A DNA stretch of 64,000 nucleotides from Colius striatus (taxonomy: Eukaryota; Chordata; Aves; Coliiformes; Coliidae), in the NCBI RefSeq assembly GCF_028858725.1, contig NC_084765.1, positions 12,559,001 through 12,623,000 of the forward strand, given 5' to 3'. The first letter of the stretch is position 1. Each line of letters begins with the position of its first letter. This document shows positions 38,782 to 50,672 of the stretch, piece by piece. The translations under genes and the position numbers were made by a program. The notes beneath the pieces are model-generated. The model was not told the origin of the DNA. It saw nothing but the letters and a program-made list of their open reading frames with translations, and did no database searches.

Positions 38782-39776
38782 GTTGGTGCAGCACAAGAAG
38801 GTTTGTGTGTTTATCTGCTGTGGGCAGACTCTTAGAAAAGACGAAAATATGTAACTAGATTAGGCCAGAGAGATTGCTGCTTTAAATAAGCATACATACT
38901 GTTGGCAATGTCATACTTTATTTTTTCTGTATTTTATTTTGATTAGCAGTTGTATCTTCTGTTGCATATGCCACAGTGTCTAGTTTGCAGAAGACGATAA
39001 GGAGGGGGTATATATTATTTTGCTTTAAAAGAGTAGCATTTTTTCATCTTTTCTATAGCATAATTAGAATAAGAACTTAAAAGAAGTATGTGTGGTAAGC
39101 TTTCACATACCTGTTTTCCAAGTTAGAATAGGACTTTTAGAAATTAAGGAAGTGAAAGATACTTACTTTGAGTTTTTTTATGACAGTCTATATATTTGGA
39201 AAAACTGGAATTATACTCTTGGAATATTTTACTACATGCCTTTGTGTCAAACAGAGTTAGAGTGGTGCTGGTTTAATGACCTTTGTAATTTTTTTTTCCT
39301 TGCTTATATTTGCAGCACCCTCACATTGAATAAAAATTACCCATAGCAAAAGCTACTTGTATGAAAATCTTTTCTTATGAAAGTAAAGGAAACAGTAGTC
39401 GAATTGTAGTCATGGTAGGCCAAAGACTGAAGCTAAGAAATTTACAGGAATTAGTAGTACTGAATGGTTTAATAAGGCAGAGAGAAAAATAACATGCATG
39501 GAATCTCTTTTTGAGGTTGAGTAATAGAAGCAGCAACTTTCAGAACCAAATGAAAGCTGAGAACAATTTCTCTAAATTAACTTAAATTACATTAAAATTT
39601 TAAAAAGTGCCTGCAGGACATAGAGTGACATTAACAAGCATAGAGGTGGAAAAGTTAAGCTAAATAAGGCCCACTTAGAATGTGGCTCATGATCTCAATG
39701 GTCTTGAAGTCCACATCAATCTTTTTCTGTCTCCTGTACTGTTATATTGTTATATTGTCTCCTGTTACTGTTGTAT

Positions 39777-40395
39777 CCAGCATGGCCTTGAAAATCTTCA
39801 AGGATGGACACTGCACAGCCTCTCTGGGCACTCTGCTTCATCTAGTCCCACTGCTTGTATGTTGTCATAGTGTGAAATATTTTCCTTATGTGTAGTCTGA
39901 CTTCTCTTGTTTTGATGTTGCCTCTCATCTTTGTGCTTTGCACCACTGGCTACTGCCTGGCTTTGTTGTCTTCGTAGCCTCCTATTAAACACTGGCAGGC
40001 TTCGGTCAGGTCCCCTGAAAAGCCACTGCTTCTCAGCCTGGGGAGGCCAGCTCCCCCAGCCTCTCCTCACAGGGTAGCAGTCCTGTAGTTATTTTGATGT
40101 TCCCTTGCTGAAGTTGCTCCATTTTGTCAATGTCTGTGTTGTATTGATGAGTACAAAACAGGATGTATTGAGAGTATAGACCAGCATACTGTTGGCTGTC
40201 TTAGCTGGCAGGGCATGCTGCAGGCTCACATTCAGCCCTTCATCCTTTTCAGGAGAGCAGCTCTCAGCCTAATATCATTGCAGGGGTCTCTTCCTTCCCA
40301 GGTGCAGGACTTCATGTATGACACTGTTGAATTTCATAGGACTCTTATTTGTTTGTTCCTCCAGCTTTTTTAGGTATTGTCTGATTCCCTCAATT
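39777..40395 (-). mobile_element. CR1 LINE, old diverged 3' portion
   Basis: CTTGAAAATCTTCAAGGATGG, CACAGCCTCTCTGGGCA, TTTTCCTTATGTGTAGTCTGA, then GGGGAGGCCAGCTCC, CTCCATTTTGTCAATGTCTG and CTTCCTTCCCAGGTGCAGGACTTC follow the order of the complemented CR1 tail and ORF2 C-terminus. The copy is far more diverged than those at 21390 and 41994 and has no usable reading frame. The 3' terminal repeat is missing. Confidence 0.85.
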
Positions 40396-41993
40396 TGGTA
40401 AGATCTGTAAGCATGTCCTGTAAACTATCATTGCTCAGAAGAACATAGTGGGTTTTAATTCACGTTAATAACAGTTAAGCAGCTGCAAGTGCTCTTACTC
40501 ATTTGCCTTTACTGCTGCTGCTTCTAGGTCTTCATTAAATTTTCATTCCCTTTAACCATATTTTCTTTTCTCTAGCTTTCAATAGCAAAAGAGTTAGGAA
40601 ATTACATGTAATTCAGTAAACTGGTCTTAAATGGTGAAGTTACTTGTGTCAGTAGTATAAAAGCATAAAAATGGCTCAGATTAAGAGTTAATTCTCTGAT
40701 CTTCGTCTAAGGTCAAGTTTAACATATATTTTTATCAGTTAAATCTCTTTTTTGTCCTTGACTTGAACATGTCATATTAAATATGTTTTGGGGACCAAAC
40801 AACGGATTAGAACTTTTTCTATATATCCTAAGCATCTGCCTGTTATTTCAGTGTCTCCAGAAGCAGCACACCAAGAGAAAAAATCAATAAAACCGGTAAT
40901 CATAAGTTGCTGCTTATCGTCTTCCAGTCCATTACAAGGGCTAATGTGCAATTAAATGCATTAAAGATCATGAGGGGCAAAGAAAGTAGTCATAATCAGT
41001 GGCTGATGGAAACATATGATAATATATGATATTCTCTTCCCTCCTCCCCCCATGCCACCTACCTATGCTCTCCCAGCTTCCACCTATTTTCAGCCCAGGG
41101 GACTTCTTGATGTGGTTTAGGTACTTATAAGTGCCTGTTCAGTCTCCCCTCCAACTTATGGGCACTTTCTCCTGTGCTCAGTTTCCCCTTGAACATATTT
41201 AAACTTTTTGAAGCCGTAACTTCTTTGATATGGGAGGTTACTTGCTACATGTTAGTGAAGATCTGCCTCTTTCTGTTTTGGACCTGGCTTGCCCTGGCAC
41301 TTTCTAATGGCTTCTGATTCTTGTGTTGTAAAAGCATAGTCTATTGAGTATAAATTTCAACTGACTAGATGGACAGAATTTGCAAAAATCATGACCTCAG
41401 TGTAGCAATACATGCATAATAGTAAGTGGTGAGAATAACTAACTTGTTTAAAAGTTATTTTAAGGTGATATTAGAGACCAGCTTGATACATCAAAGTTCA
41501 TGACATTCTATATTCTAAGACTGAATGTGCTGTAGTGATATATAGTTTTGCTGTTTCCTGGAGGTTGATAACTGTATGCCATTAGGACTTTTTGTTGCAG
41601 GGTGATGACACTCAAAGTTTTGCCAAATGATAGTAGATGTTCTTGTGCAAAGCACCTGGTGGCAAATAAAGAGCAGAAAAATCTTCTCACTGAGAAACTA
41701 TATCATGGTATAATATCAATTTCCTTTTTCAGGGAAAAGTTGATGATGCTGTGTTGTGTGAGATCAGCTGAATTACTAGAAATGTCTTTGCATAGAGAAA
41801 TGGCTGCATCTTGCACATAGGGTTTGAGTTTTTATGAGTATTTGTTCTACAGATTCTGCTCTTGTTCACAGGTTTTCTAAATAAATGAATTAATTAAAAA
41901 ATTACCTTTTCCATCTCACAGACTTCAAAAGAGAACCACGGCAGAAATCCCAAAATACAGTTTTATAGACAAAGGTCACGCCTTCCTTGTTAG
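40396..41993. other. Intron, no gene recognised
   Basis: AT-rich intron with chance ORFs of 60-72 codons only. Nothing supported. Confidence 0.5.
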
Positions 41994-44047
41994 ATCATAG
42001 AATCATAGAATGGTAGGGGTTCAAAGAGACCTTTAGAGATCATTAGTCCAACCCCTCTGCAGAAGCAGGTTCACCTAGATCGGGTCACATAGGAACATGT
42101 CCAGGTGGGTCTTGAAGATGTCCAAGGAAGGAGACTCTATACACTTCCTGGGCAGCCTGTTCCAGTGCTCTGTCACCCTCACAATGAAATAGTTTTTTCT
42201 TATGTTTAAATGGAACTTTTTGTGTTCCAGCTTCATCCCATTACCCCTTGTCCTGTTCTATACAATAGAAAAAAGAGATGTTCCAATCTCCTGACATCCA
42301 CCTTTTAGATATTTGTAAATATTAATGAGATTTCCCCCCCACTCTCCTCTTTAGACTAAACAGCCCCAGTTCCCACAGCCTTTCCTCGTAAGGAAGATTC
42401 TCCAGTCCCCTGATCATCTTGGTGGCCCTGCACTGGACTCTCTCCAGCACTTCCCTGTCCCTCTTGAGCAGGGGAGCCCAGAACTGGACACAGGACTCCA
42501 GATGAGGCCTCACCAGGGCAGAGTAGAGAGGGAGAAGAACCTCCCTTGACCTGCTGGCCACACTCTTCTTGATGCATCCCAGGATGCCATTGGCCTTCTT
42601 GGCCACGAGGGCACATTGCTGGCTCATATTTAGCTTATTATCAATCAGGACTCCCGGGTCTCTCTCTGCAGAGCCGCTCTTCAGCAGTTCAACTCTTAAC
42701 CTGTACTGGTGCAGGGGGTTGTTCCTTCCCAGATGCAGGACTCTGCACTTGTCCTTATTGAACCTCATGAGGTTCCTCTCTGCCCAACTCTCAAGCCGCT
42801 CAAGATCCCGCTGAATGGCAGCACAGCCTTCTGGGGAATCAGCCAGTCCTCCCAGTTCGGTGCCATCAGGGAACTTGCTGAGGGTACACTCTGTCCCCTC
42901 ATCCAGGTTGTTGATGAAGATGTTGAACAAGACTGGCCCCAGAACTGATCCCTGTGGAACTCCACTGGCCACAGGCCTCCAACTCAATTCTGTGCCATTG
43001 ATCACCACCTTCCCTGAATTCAGCCAGCTATCAATCCATCTCACCGTCTACTCATCTAAGCCACACTGCCTGAGCTTTCTGATGAGGATGTTATGGGAGA
43101 CAGTGTCAGAAGCCTTGCTGAAGTCAAGGTAGATGACATCCGCTGCTCTCCCCTCATCTAGCCAGCCAATTATACCCTCATAGAAGGATATCAGGTTGGT
43201 CAAACAGGATTTCCCCTTGGTGAAGCCATGTTGACTCCCCCTGATAGCCATCTTATCCTTCATATGTTCAGTGATAACATTCAGGATGAGTTGTTCCATC
43301 ACTTTTCCCAGGATAGAAGTGAGGCTGACCAGCCTGTAGTCTCCTGGGTCGTACTTCCTGCCCTTTTTGAAGACTGGCATGACACTGACCTTTCTCCAGT
43401 CCTCAGGCACCTCGCCTGTCCTCCATGATTGTTCAAAAATTATGGAGAGGCTTAGCAATCACATCAGCCAGCTCTCTCAGCACTCTAGGATGCATCCCAT
43501 CAGGAGCCATTGACTTATGAACATTAAGCTTGGCCAACAAGTCTTTAACCTTTTCCTCTTCCACCCAGGGCAAGTCCTCTGCTGTCCAGGCTATCCTACT
43601 ATCCTAGCTGGGCTGGGCTTCCTGAGGGCCATCCTGGGCTGTAAAGACTGAAGCAAAGTAAGCATTCAGTAGTTCAACCTTCTCTGCATCCTTGGTCACC
43701 AGGGCACCCTCAGTTTTTAGCAGTGGGCTCACATTCCCCCTAATCTTACTTTTTCTGCTGATATACCTGAAAAACGCCTTATTCCTGTCATTAACTTTCC
43801 TGGCTAGGTTTAATTCTAGAAGGGCTTTAGCTTTCCTAGTTGCACCCCTGCATGCCCTGGCAATGTTGCTATACTCTTCCCAAGAAGTCAGCCCCCGTTT
43901 CTCATAGATGGCTGCTTTCTGCCTGAGTTGTTCCAGCAGATCCTTGCTCATCTATGGAGGCCTCCTACCTCCTTTTTCTGCTTTCCTACATGTTGGGATA
44001 CACTGATCCTGGGCTTGGAGGAAGTGACACTTGAAGATTGACCAGCT
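41994..44047 (-). mobile_element. CR1 LINE, about 2.05 kb, 5'-truncated, longest copy in the window
   Basis: The 3' end (ATCATAGAATCATAGAATGG at 41994) is intact and the element extends leftward in sense to about 44047. Sense reading gives ORF2 pieces: a linker segment (43951-43604, starting MSKDLLEQLRQKA), then the RT fingers and palm (43458-43050) with WRKVSVMPVFKKG, LTSILGKVMEQLI and VIYLDFSKASDTV, then [19 protein letters not shown] and the C-terminal region (43044-42322). Damage: the first piece is out of frame with the second; a TAG at 43048-43050 replaces the expected Trp between LDE and TVRWIDSW; motif A has SD for FD and motif C reads FPDG for FADD, so the catalytic aspartates are lost. 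The endonuclease domain is absent by truncation. Confidence 0.96.
42322..43458 (-). pseudogene. CR1 ORF2 reverse-transcriptase remnant
   Basis: A nearly continuous 379-codon frame interrupted only by the TAG at 43048-43050. It covers most of the RT domain (motifs 1 to C) and the conserved C-terminal region ending near [10 protein letters not shown]. Key catalytic positions in motifs A and C are substituted, so it cannot encode an active enzyme even apart from the stop. It is part of the CR1 copy at 41994-44047. Confidence 0.93.
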
Positions 44048-47000
44048 AACGTGTTAACTGACAAAACAAATAGATTATTATATTTTTTTTAAAGGAACTA
44101 GGTGTTTGAGACTCACGATCCTGTAACAATCCTATTTCAATTTGTTCAACAGTTTAAACAGTTACTTTACTCTCTCCTTAAATTAAAGGTATAAAATATT
44201 TAAATGCAACTTTCAAGAACATCTGTGGTTTAACCATAATTATCTTAAATTGAGACAAGCAACAAGCTTTTATTACATTTCCTAATTGCAGTGCAACCTA
44301 TAGCAAATGTTCTTGTTGCAGGTTTCTTAGTTACCATCCTGTATGTTCTATTAGTTCATAAAATTATAATCAGGCTCTGATCCAAAAACTTATCTCTGTA
44401 AATTTGTAATAGACAAACTGAGAAGTGTTTCTCTCACAACTTGCACGAAATACCCATGCTGGTTCTTTGTAATTTTTTGATAACTTATTGATTGATTATT
44501 TTTTTCAGTCCAATGCTGCCTTTCAGAAAATTACATTTTCAGTGCAGTTCTTAAATACATTAAAGCTGCGTTATTTTATCAACTAGGCTTTTTTTCAATA
44601 CATATTAAACTGGCAACCACAATTTAAAAATTCTGAAAGTGTAGAGTCAAAAAAACTTTTAGGGATACTTTTGCTCATTTACATAGGAAAATCAAGTTTT
44701 AATAAGGAAATGGAATAATTTGAGGTATATGATGTTATTATGAAAATAATCTTGCATTGATAATTGGCCAGTAAGATTTTGTTGGTTTGCTCATTGTTTG
44801 CACAAAGATTATCAAAACATAAATTTGATCTAACTTTGATCCTGTAAATTTCTTCTTTCCTACTTTTCGTTTGACTTTTGCTTTTATTCCAGACATAAAC
44901 AAGTAGAAAGCTAGTTTCTTAAGAATAATCCTGAAAACTTAAGAGACTTCAACTTATACAGCTTGATTTTGGTTAGCATATGTTATGAAGTAATTAATAA
45001 GAAAGATGGCTGATAAGATGAATTTATAAAGTTACAAATCAAGTGTACTGGTACATAAGCAGTGGACATACTTTTTGTCTCTATAGCCCAGAATAAACAG
45101 TTCTCTGAGGATAGTTCGCATGCAGCTACCAAAAAAAGGAAAGGTTTGTTGATAGCTAGGGATGATGTCTGAAACATTTGGTTTCAACTCAAATATGATA
45201 ATGCCTAATGGTGGTGTTTGGAGGCAATTTGGACATATAGGCTTTATTTCGTGATTTCTTTTTGGGTTGTTCTTTTTTGGAGGCAACCACTTTAACTTGT
45301 TGTTCCTAGAGTGGTTCATAGTATACTTTGTGAGATACCAGTTATTATCTTTGTGCTCTTTGTAGCTTTTGCCTCATTGTCTTATTTCAGAAACTGACCA
45401 TTATTTTTGCCTAAAAAATTGATTCTCTTCCACGTTGTACAGCAGTGGTCCCTAGACTACTTGGCCTGGATAGGGGTTGCTGTCCCACTTTGGGTTACAG
45501 CAATTGCAATGGGAGTTCCATCCATGAGGTAAAAAGTTAATTGCCTGTTAATATTAGGACTTCTAACTTAACTCTAGCAGAAATGAGGCTTGAAATGGAA
45601 ACAAGGGAAATAAAGTTGGCAACTACTCCTTTTGGTATAATGGTAAGATTAGGATACAGGATAACATTATTTCATAGAAGACATCTACTACTGACATATG
45701 ACTCTGTGACCTCTTGAAGCTCGTTTCAAATGGAAGTGTCCTAGAAGCCTATGTACCTGTTGGTGTGAAATTTTGTGTAGACATAGCTAACTAGTTCAGG
45801 TACTGCTGAGGGCATGTTTGCAATAGCACATAACTCTTCTCAAGCTGTGAATCCTGGGAAAGGAGCTGCGCAAATATTTAAATACTGAGTCAATGTTGAA
45901 CTCCAGCCACTGTGGCTACTGAACTAATATTACCTAGGGGTTTTAGCTTTAGTTCTCTAGTTTTTTAACATAGTCCCTGTTAGCTTGTATGAATGAACTA
46001 GAAACATCTCAGTACCTTTGGCTGCTAATGATAACTCATTGTAGAAATAGGCTTTGCAACTTTATATGTCTCATCTTTCTTGGGATTTAGGCTTGCAAAA
46101 AAAAAAAAAAAAGCAATTTTAATTATTTTAACCAATAGCTCAAACAGTCTGTTACCTTACTAAGTTAATGTTATCAGCATGTATTAAGTCAATTTTTCAA
46201 AAGGTGATGGGAGCAGACTAAATGTTTAATGTTCTGAAATATGCATTTTAGATACCTGCATTATGTCCTTACTGAACAGCACAGCAGTCATAGCACTTGT
46301 ATGTGCAAATCATGTTATGCCTTTAAATATCATTGAAACTTGAAAAATCCTGCTAATGTGATATAAATCCTAAGTTGCAATGGTGTTTAACTTAGCATTT
46401 TGATTAAGCTTTTTGATTTTTGGAGGAAAAATGTTCATATACGTTAACGATATTTTGCAGTGGTCTCTGACTGCAACGTTAACTGCCTTTAATATCGGTG
46501 ACTGAACTCTTAAAACATTAAAACCTCTTGCTGACATTTTTAACTTAGTTCTTTTGTCTCCACACTACTATGAAACCTTTATTGATTTTGAATGCTGCTG
46601 TATAATGCTGCTGGTGTAATTCATGATAGAATGAGCTTTGAAGGATATTTTGCTTAAAAGCGTAAGTCTATATCTTCCTTTGAAGAACTGTGTTCTGTAT
46701 AGGAGAACTATCAGAAATTTGCACCTCTTGAAATGGAGAAAGAAGTGATAGCATATATTTCTTGTCCTTCATTAAATTGCATCAGCAAAGTATGTAATAC
46801 ATAATGAATAAGCTACATACACGATTCATGTTACAATTTTTGAAGTATTTTACTTTGCAAGCACAAAATCTGTTTTAAAATTATTAGTTTGCAAATCGTA
46901 CCAAATTGTGTTGTCTTTCATAAACAGATTCCAGGTAGATTTTGAACCCACTGATCTTTAGCTTGACTGCTAGTACTTGAGTTTATGAGTTTTATTTCTT

Positions 47001-47439
47001 TATTGTGAGTGAAAAGCCATGCAGAAGAGGAAGCCTGGAGTAAGAAAGGTACTGGATCACAGAGTAAGTTGAGATTTCAGTGCTTAAAGAGGTTAGTGTC
47101 TAGTAATGTTCTGCTAGATGTAATTTTCCTCCATTAGATTGAGGTGCTACGGTCTCTTTTGAGACTTTGAATTTTTTAAACTTGTTAATAACATCATTAA
47201 CCATTATGAAGGGTTGAAGCAACTGTTTGATGGAGTGGACCACTAAGAAATCTTTACTGTTCTGTAACATAAAAAATGTGCTTCTAAGGTCTACAAGAAC
47301 TCCTTATTGCATCAGTGTTATACTGGATTTATGCTACAGATGGCATAGAGACTATTCAAAGACATTATACTGGAAACTTGAGACAAATGCACTACATTTA
47401 TCGTAACAAGATATAAGGGAAACAAGAAAGATGCAGTGA
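44048..47439. other. Intron, no gene recognised
   Basis: AT-rich intron. An A16 run lies at 46097-46112. A patch near 45430-45535 (GCAGTGGTCCCTAGACTAC...) faintly recalls hAT transposon termini but is too weak to call. Confidence 0.45.
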
Positions 47440-48340
47440 TTAAACAGGATGGTAAAAAAGGCTCATAGGAAAAAGTAAGCATTCTTGAAAAAAACTGAGC
47501 TTCAAACAATTAACAAACAGGTTAAATGTGATAGTCCAAGGCAGATCAAAAACAATTGGAAGAGCAATTTGTAGAAAATATTTTTAAAATATTCATAATA
47601 TTTATACAAATGCAATAGAAGCTTGAAGCCTCCCAGAATGCCTGTAAGACTGATAGGTTCTCAGAACTAGAAGGAGCAGGAAAAGAATCTTTTTGATAAC
47701 ATTTACTGGGGGAGAACCCGGAGAAAATTCCTATGCTGGAAGTTTACAGATAATGAAAATCAGCAAAATGTCAGGACCAGATAATGTATGCCCAAGGTTC
47801 TTGAGAATCTTTAGTATGAAACAACCAAATTGCCAAATGTTACGTGCAGCTTTTTACTTAGAATTGATTAAATCCCAACTGGCTGCATGTTGGCCGATGT
47901 CATGTCACTTCATGCAAGTTCTCCAGAGAGCTCTAAAGAACTGTTGGCCACTGATCATAGCAGGCAAATTGGCAGAAATCATAACAAACATTAACATTAC
48001 TCATTTCAAAGCAAGATGATATTTTCGGGAAGAGTCAACACTGCTTTTGTTAGTGAGTCTTGCATTGAGAATTTTTTGAAGGAACCAGCAAGTTTGTAGA
48101 TAGTAAAGATCCATCTGATACAGTCTGCTTGGATTTCTAAAAGGCAAGATTGGAAAAGGGAAGAAAAAAGGATACCAGGCTACTCAAAGTTAGCGGAAGT
48201 CATCTAGAGTAATGAATTATGATGAGAATCTAGAGAAGTAAACATAGCTGGAGATACCTAAGGAATGAAACCGGAATAAGAAGGTAAGGGGTAAGTCTGG
48301 ATTAATGCTGTAAGGGACAGATGTGTAAAATTTGTATTCA
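47440..48340 (+). mobile_element. Ancient CR1/L3-like LINE remnant
   Basis: The order of recognisable blocks follows amniote CR1-L3-type ORF2: GAAGCCTCCCAGAATGCCTG with a following GACTGATAGGT (linker before RT), TCAGGACCAGATAATG (encodes SGPDN, compare the SGPDG block before RT), GAGTCAACACTGCTTTTGTT (QHGF block), and GATACAGTCTGCTTGGATTT (encodes DTVCLDF, compare VYLDF of motif A). Stops and indels occur throughout. A 108-codon frame at 47693-48019 covers part of it by chance. It is much older than the other CR1 copies. Family naming is from memory and the boundaries are approximate. Confidence 0.65.
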
Positions 48341-50672
48341 ATAGAATAAACAAAAGTTTGTGCCTCCTGAAAAACATTGCATTTGGAAGCCTGAGAAAAG
48401 CTCTTTGTGCTTTTTAATGGTCATCTGAAGAACAGATTCTAACCTGACTTCTACCACTGTTTTCTCCCATGGAACAGATCTTGTGGCTTGTCAATCCATC
48501 AATGTGATGACATAGGATGGATTGGGAGTTTTTGTTTGCCTTCTTGAGAACACTTAGGCAATAGCAATAAAAAAGCTAAAAGGGGCTGGTTTTGAAGGAA
48601 CTAAAAAATAAATAATTCTGGAAATAAAAGTGCCCATTATTTTGCAAGTTCTAATTCTATAATTCCATACACTTCTCCCGTCCCTCCCTGCCCCGTCCAC
48701 TACTGAAATTTGTGGTGCATCACAGTGAATCATGAGAGATGTTTTTTAATTTAGTTTTATTTTCTCACTGAAGTTCCCAGTTCTCTGTGCCCCCAAATAA
48801 GTGTAAAATAATGAGTCAGAAATTAGATAAAGAAGAGGTGAGCTTAGGGTTCAGGCGGCTGAACATTACATTGGAGAGCTTTTATTCTGACTTTGTCACT
48901 GAAATTTCTTTGCATCTCTGAAATCCTCGGCGAGTCACTAAATATCTAAGTTCTCCCAAGTGGTTACTAATTGTATTTAAGTTTTCTGGGTTTTTTTTTG
49001 TTTGAGGCTTTTTGTTGGGGTTTTTTTTGTTTGGGTTTGTTGTTTTGTTTTGGTTTTTTTTAGTATGGATCTGATTTGCAGTAGTGGTAACTTCCTATAT
49101 TCCTTGTTGATGGGCAAAATTTCTGTTTCATTGACCCATCTGTAAATCTCTCAAAACTAAGTTACCTTAATATATCAACAATGAATGTTTGCTTCTTTTT
49201 CTACTCACACACACATTAGCATGATATTTTCTGAACATGATTATTGCATCACACTTGAGACATCCTTTTGAGACTGAGAATTTCCAAGACATTGAATTTG
49301 GAAAAATGCTTTCTATTTGCTTGAGTAAGTGATGGTGAACTATTTACATGCATCACTAAAAAGGAATGTGACAGCTAATTAATTGTTCTGCTACAATAGA
49401 ACAAGTTCTGTCAGTCATGAATTGACATTTTTGTTTATAACACAGCAGCATGTGCAGTGGTACTGTGATCTTAAAACACTGACCACAATATTTTTAAAGT
49501 CTAGAACACTATTGGTGCTGCTTATGTACTATACAACTTTGTTACAAATATGTGTATATGATACTGTATAGCAAACTTTTTTTTATATTTCAACTGAAAT
49601 ATCAGAGTTTTATGTACAGCAAAGTACTGTGATGCTTTTAAGAAACCCGTATTTATGCTTTGTAGTTTTACTTGAAATATTACGATGCTAATAGCCTTCA
49701 ATTCACTTCCATTGTATGTGATTATGATAAAGCCTTTCCTTTTCCAGCAGTCATTTATATTTTTTCCAAGTACAGGCTGGATGTGTTCCAAGAAAATAAT
49801 CAGTGTAGATAATTACAGATATGCAGTAAATTCTGTATTTTATAAGACTTTAAGAGCTATGCCTTGTTTTGTTTCAGGGTTGTATGACAAGAAAAGATAA
49901 TTTTGTGATTGTAATAGCTGAAGACAAAATCTTTATCTGATAGAGTGTTGTTATGCTGATAAACAGCCTATTTAAATTGTCTTTCTGTTTTGGTCTGTCT
50001 TTAAAATATTTATCATAATGCTTTCATCTGTCTTGGATAATGGAGAAGATTTATATATATATATATATATAAAAAAGCACTACAAAAAATTAATTAGAAA
50101 ATTAATTTGTATTCTGTTTGGAAAGCTTATGGTAAAGAATGTATGAGGTCACACTAAATGCAGGGAATGGAAAGAAATACTGAATTGCTTTCTTACTTAA
50201 AATGGTCTAAGTTAACCTTTTATCCTATAATAATTTAGACGTGTGGGTGGGTATGTTTCTATGGGTTGGCTAGTTTATGACACATCAGCTGTTCTGCAGT
50301 AATTGCCAATGGATTTGCTTTTATTTCCAGTGTAGTAATATATTCCCAGTGTATTTTCTCTGAGGGGTGATAACTTGAAATATTTTGGTTTTTAAAAAAA
50401 ATAAGAGGTTCAGACAAAGCAGCTGAAAAGTCTCAGCTTGCACCACACTAATTGCCTAATGGATGGGTCTGTGAGGTAATGGTAATAAAAATGTCCCACT
50501 TCACAGAGGTAGATTCAGCTTTGCATGACACAGCAGAAATTCTCTTGCATTATCATCCTACTTCTACCAGTTGAACAAACAAGTAGCTCACATTTCCTGG
50601 AGTTAAGATGTATTTATGGAGAGCATCAGATTTATCAGATTGATTCTGATTCATATTCTGATCAGATTGATT
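48341..50672. other. Intron with T/G-rich low complexity
   Basis: No gene recognised. A GTTTTT-like T/G-rich tract spans about 48981-49062, and a TA dinucleotide repeat lies at 50052-50070. Three copies of ATCAGATT occur at 50625-50668 beside the following CR1 junction. Confidence 0.5.
50052..50070. repeat. (TA)n microsatellite
   Basis: About 9-10 uninterrupted TA units followed by an A-rich stretch. Confidence 0.9.

Larger units (their letters stand above)
22096..39776. other. Long intron stretch without genes or obvious transposons
   Basis: About 17.7 kb of AT-rich intron in which no transposon family, exon or RNA gene was recognised. Homopolymers: T17 at 25956-25972, T18 at 26796-26813, T14 at 30575-30588. 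A TTTG-rich tract lies at 28285-28325. Notable non-coding signals are the block at 27420-27730, the palindromes at 31672 and 36449, a triplicated 13-mer at 33223 and a CRE at 38774. The low transposon load over this length is compatible with regulatory constraint but was not measured. Confidence 0.5.

Noticed and set aside
45430..45535. Possible hAT-type DNA transposon remnant
   Set aside because: Similarity to transposon ends is only a few bases, and no paired terminal inverted repeat or 8-bp duplication was found.
47693..48019. 108-codon frame considered as a host exon
   Set aside because: The nucleotide blocks match an ancient LINE ORF2 in order, and stops and indels surround it.
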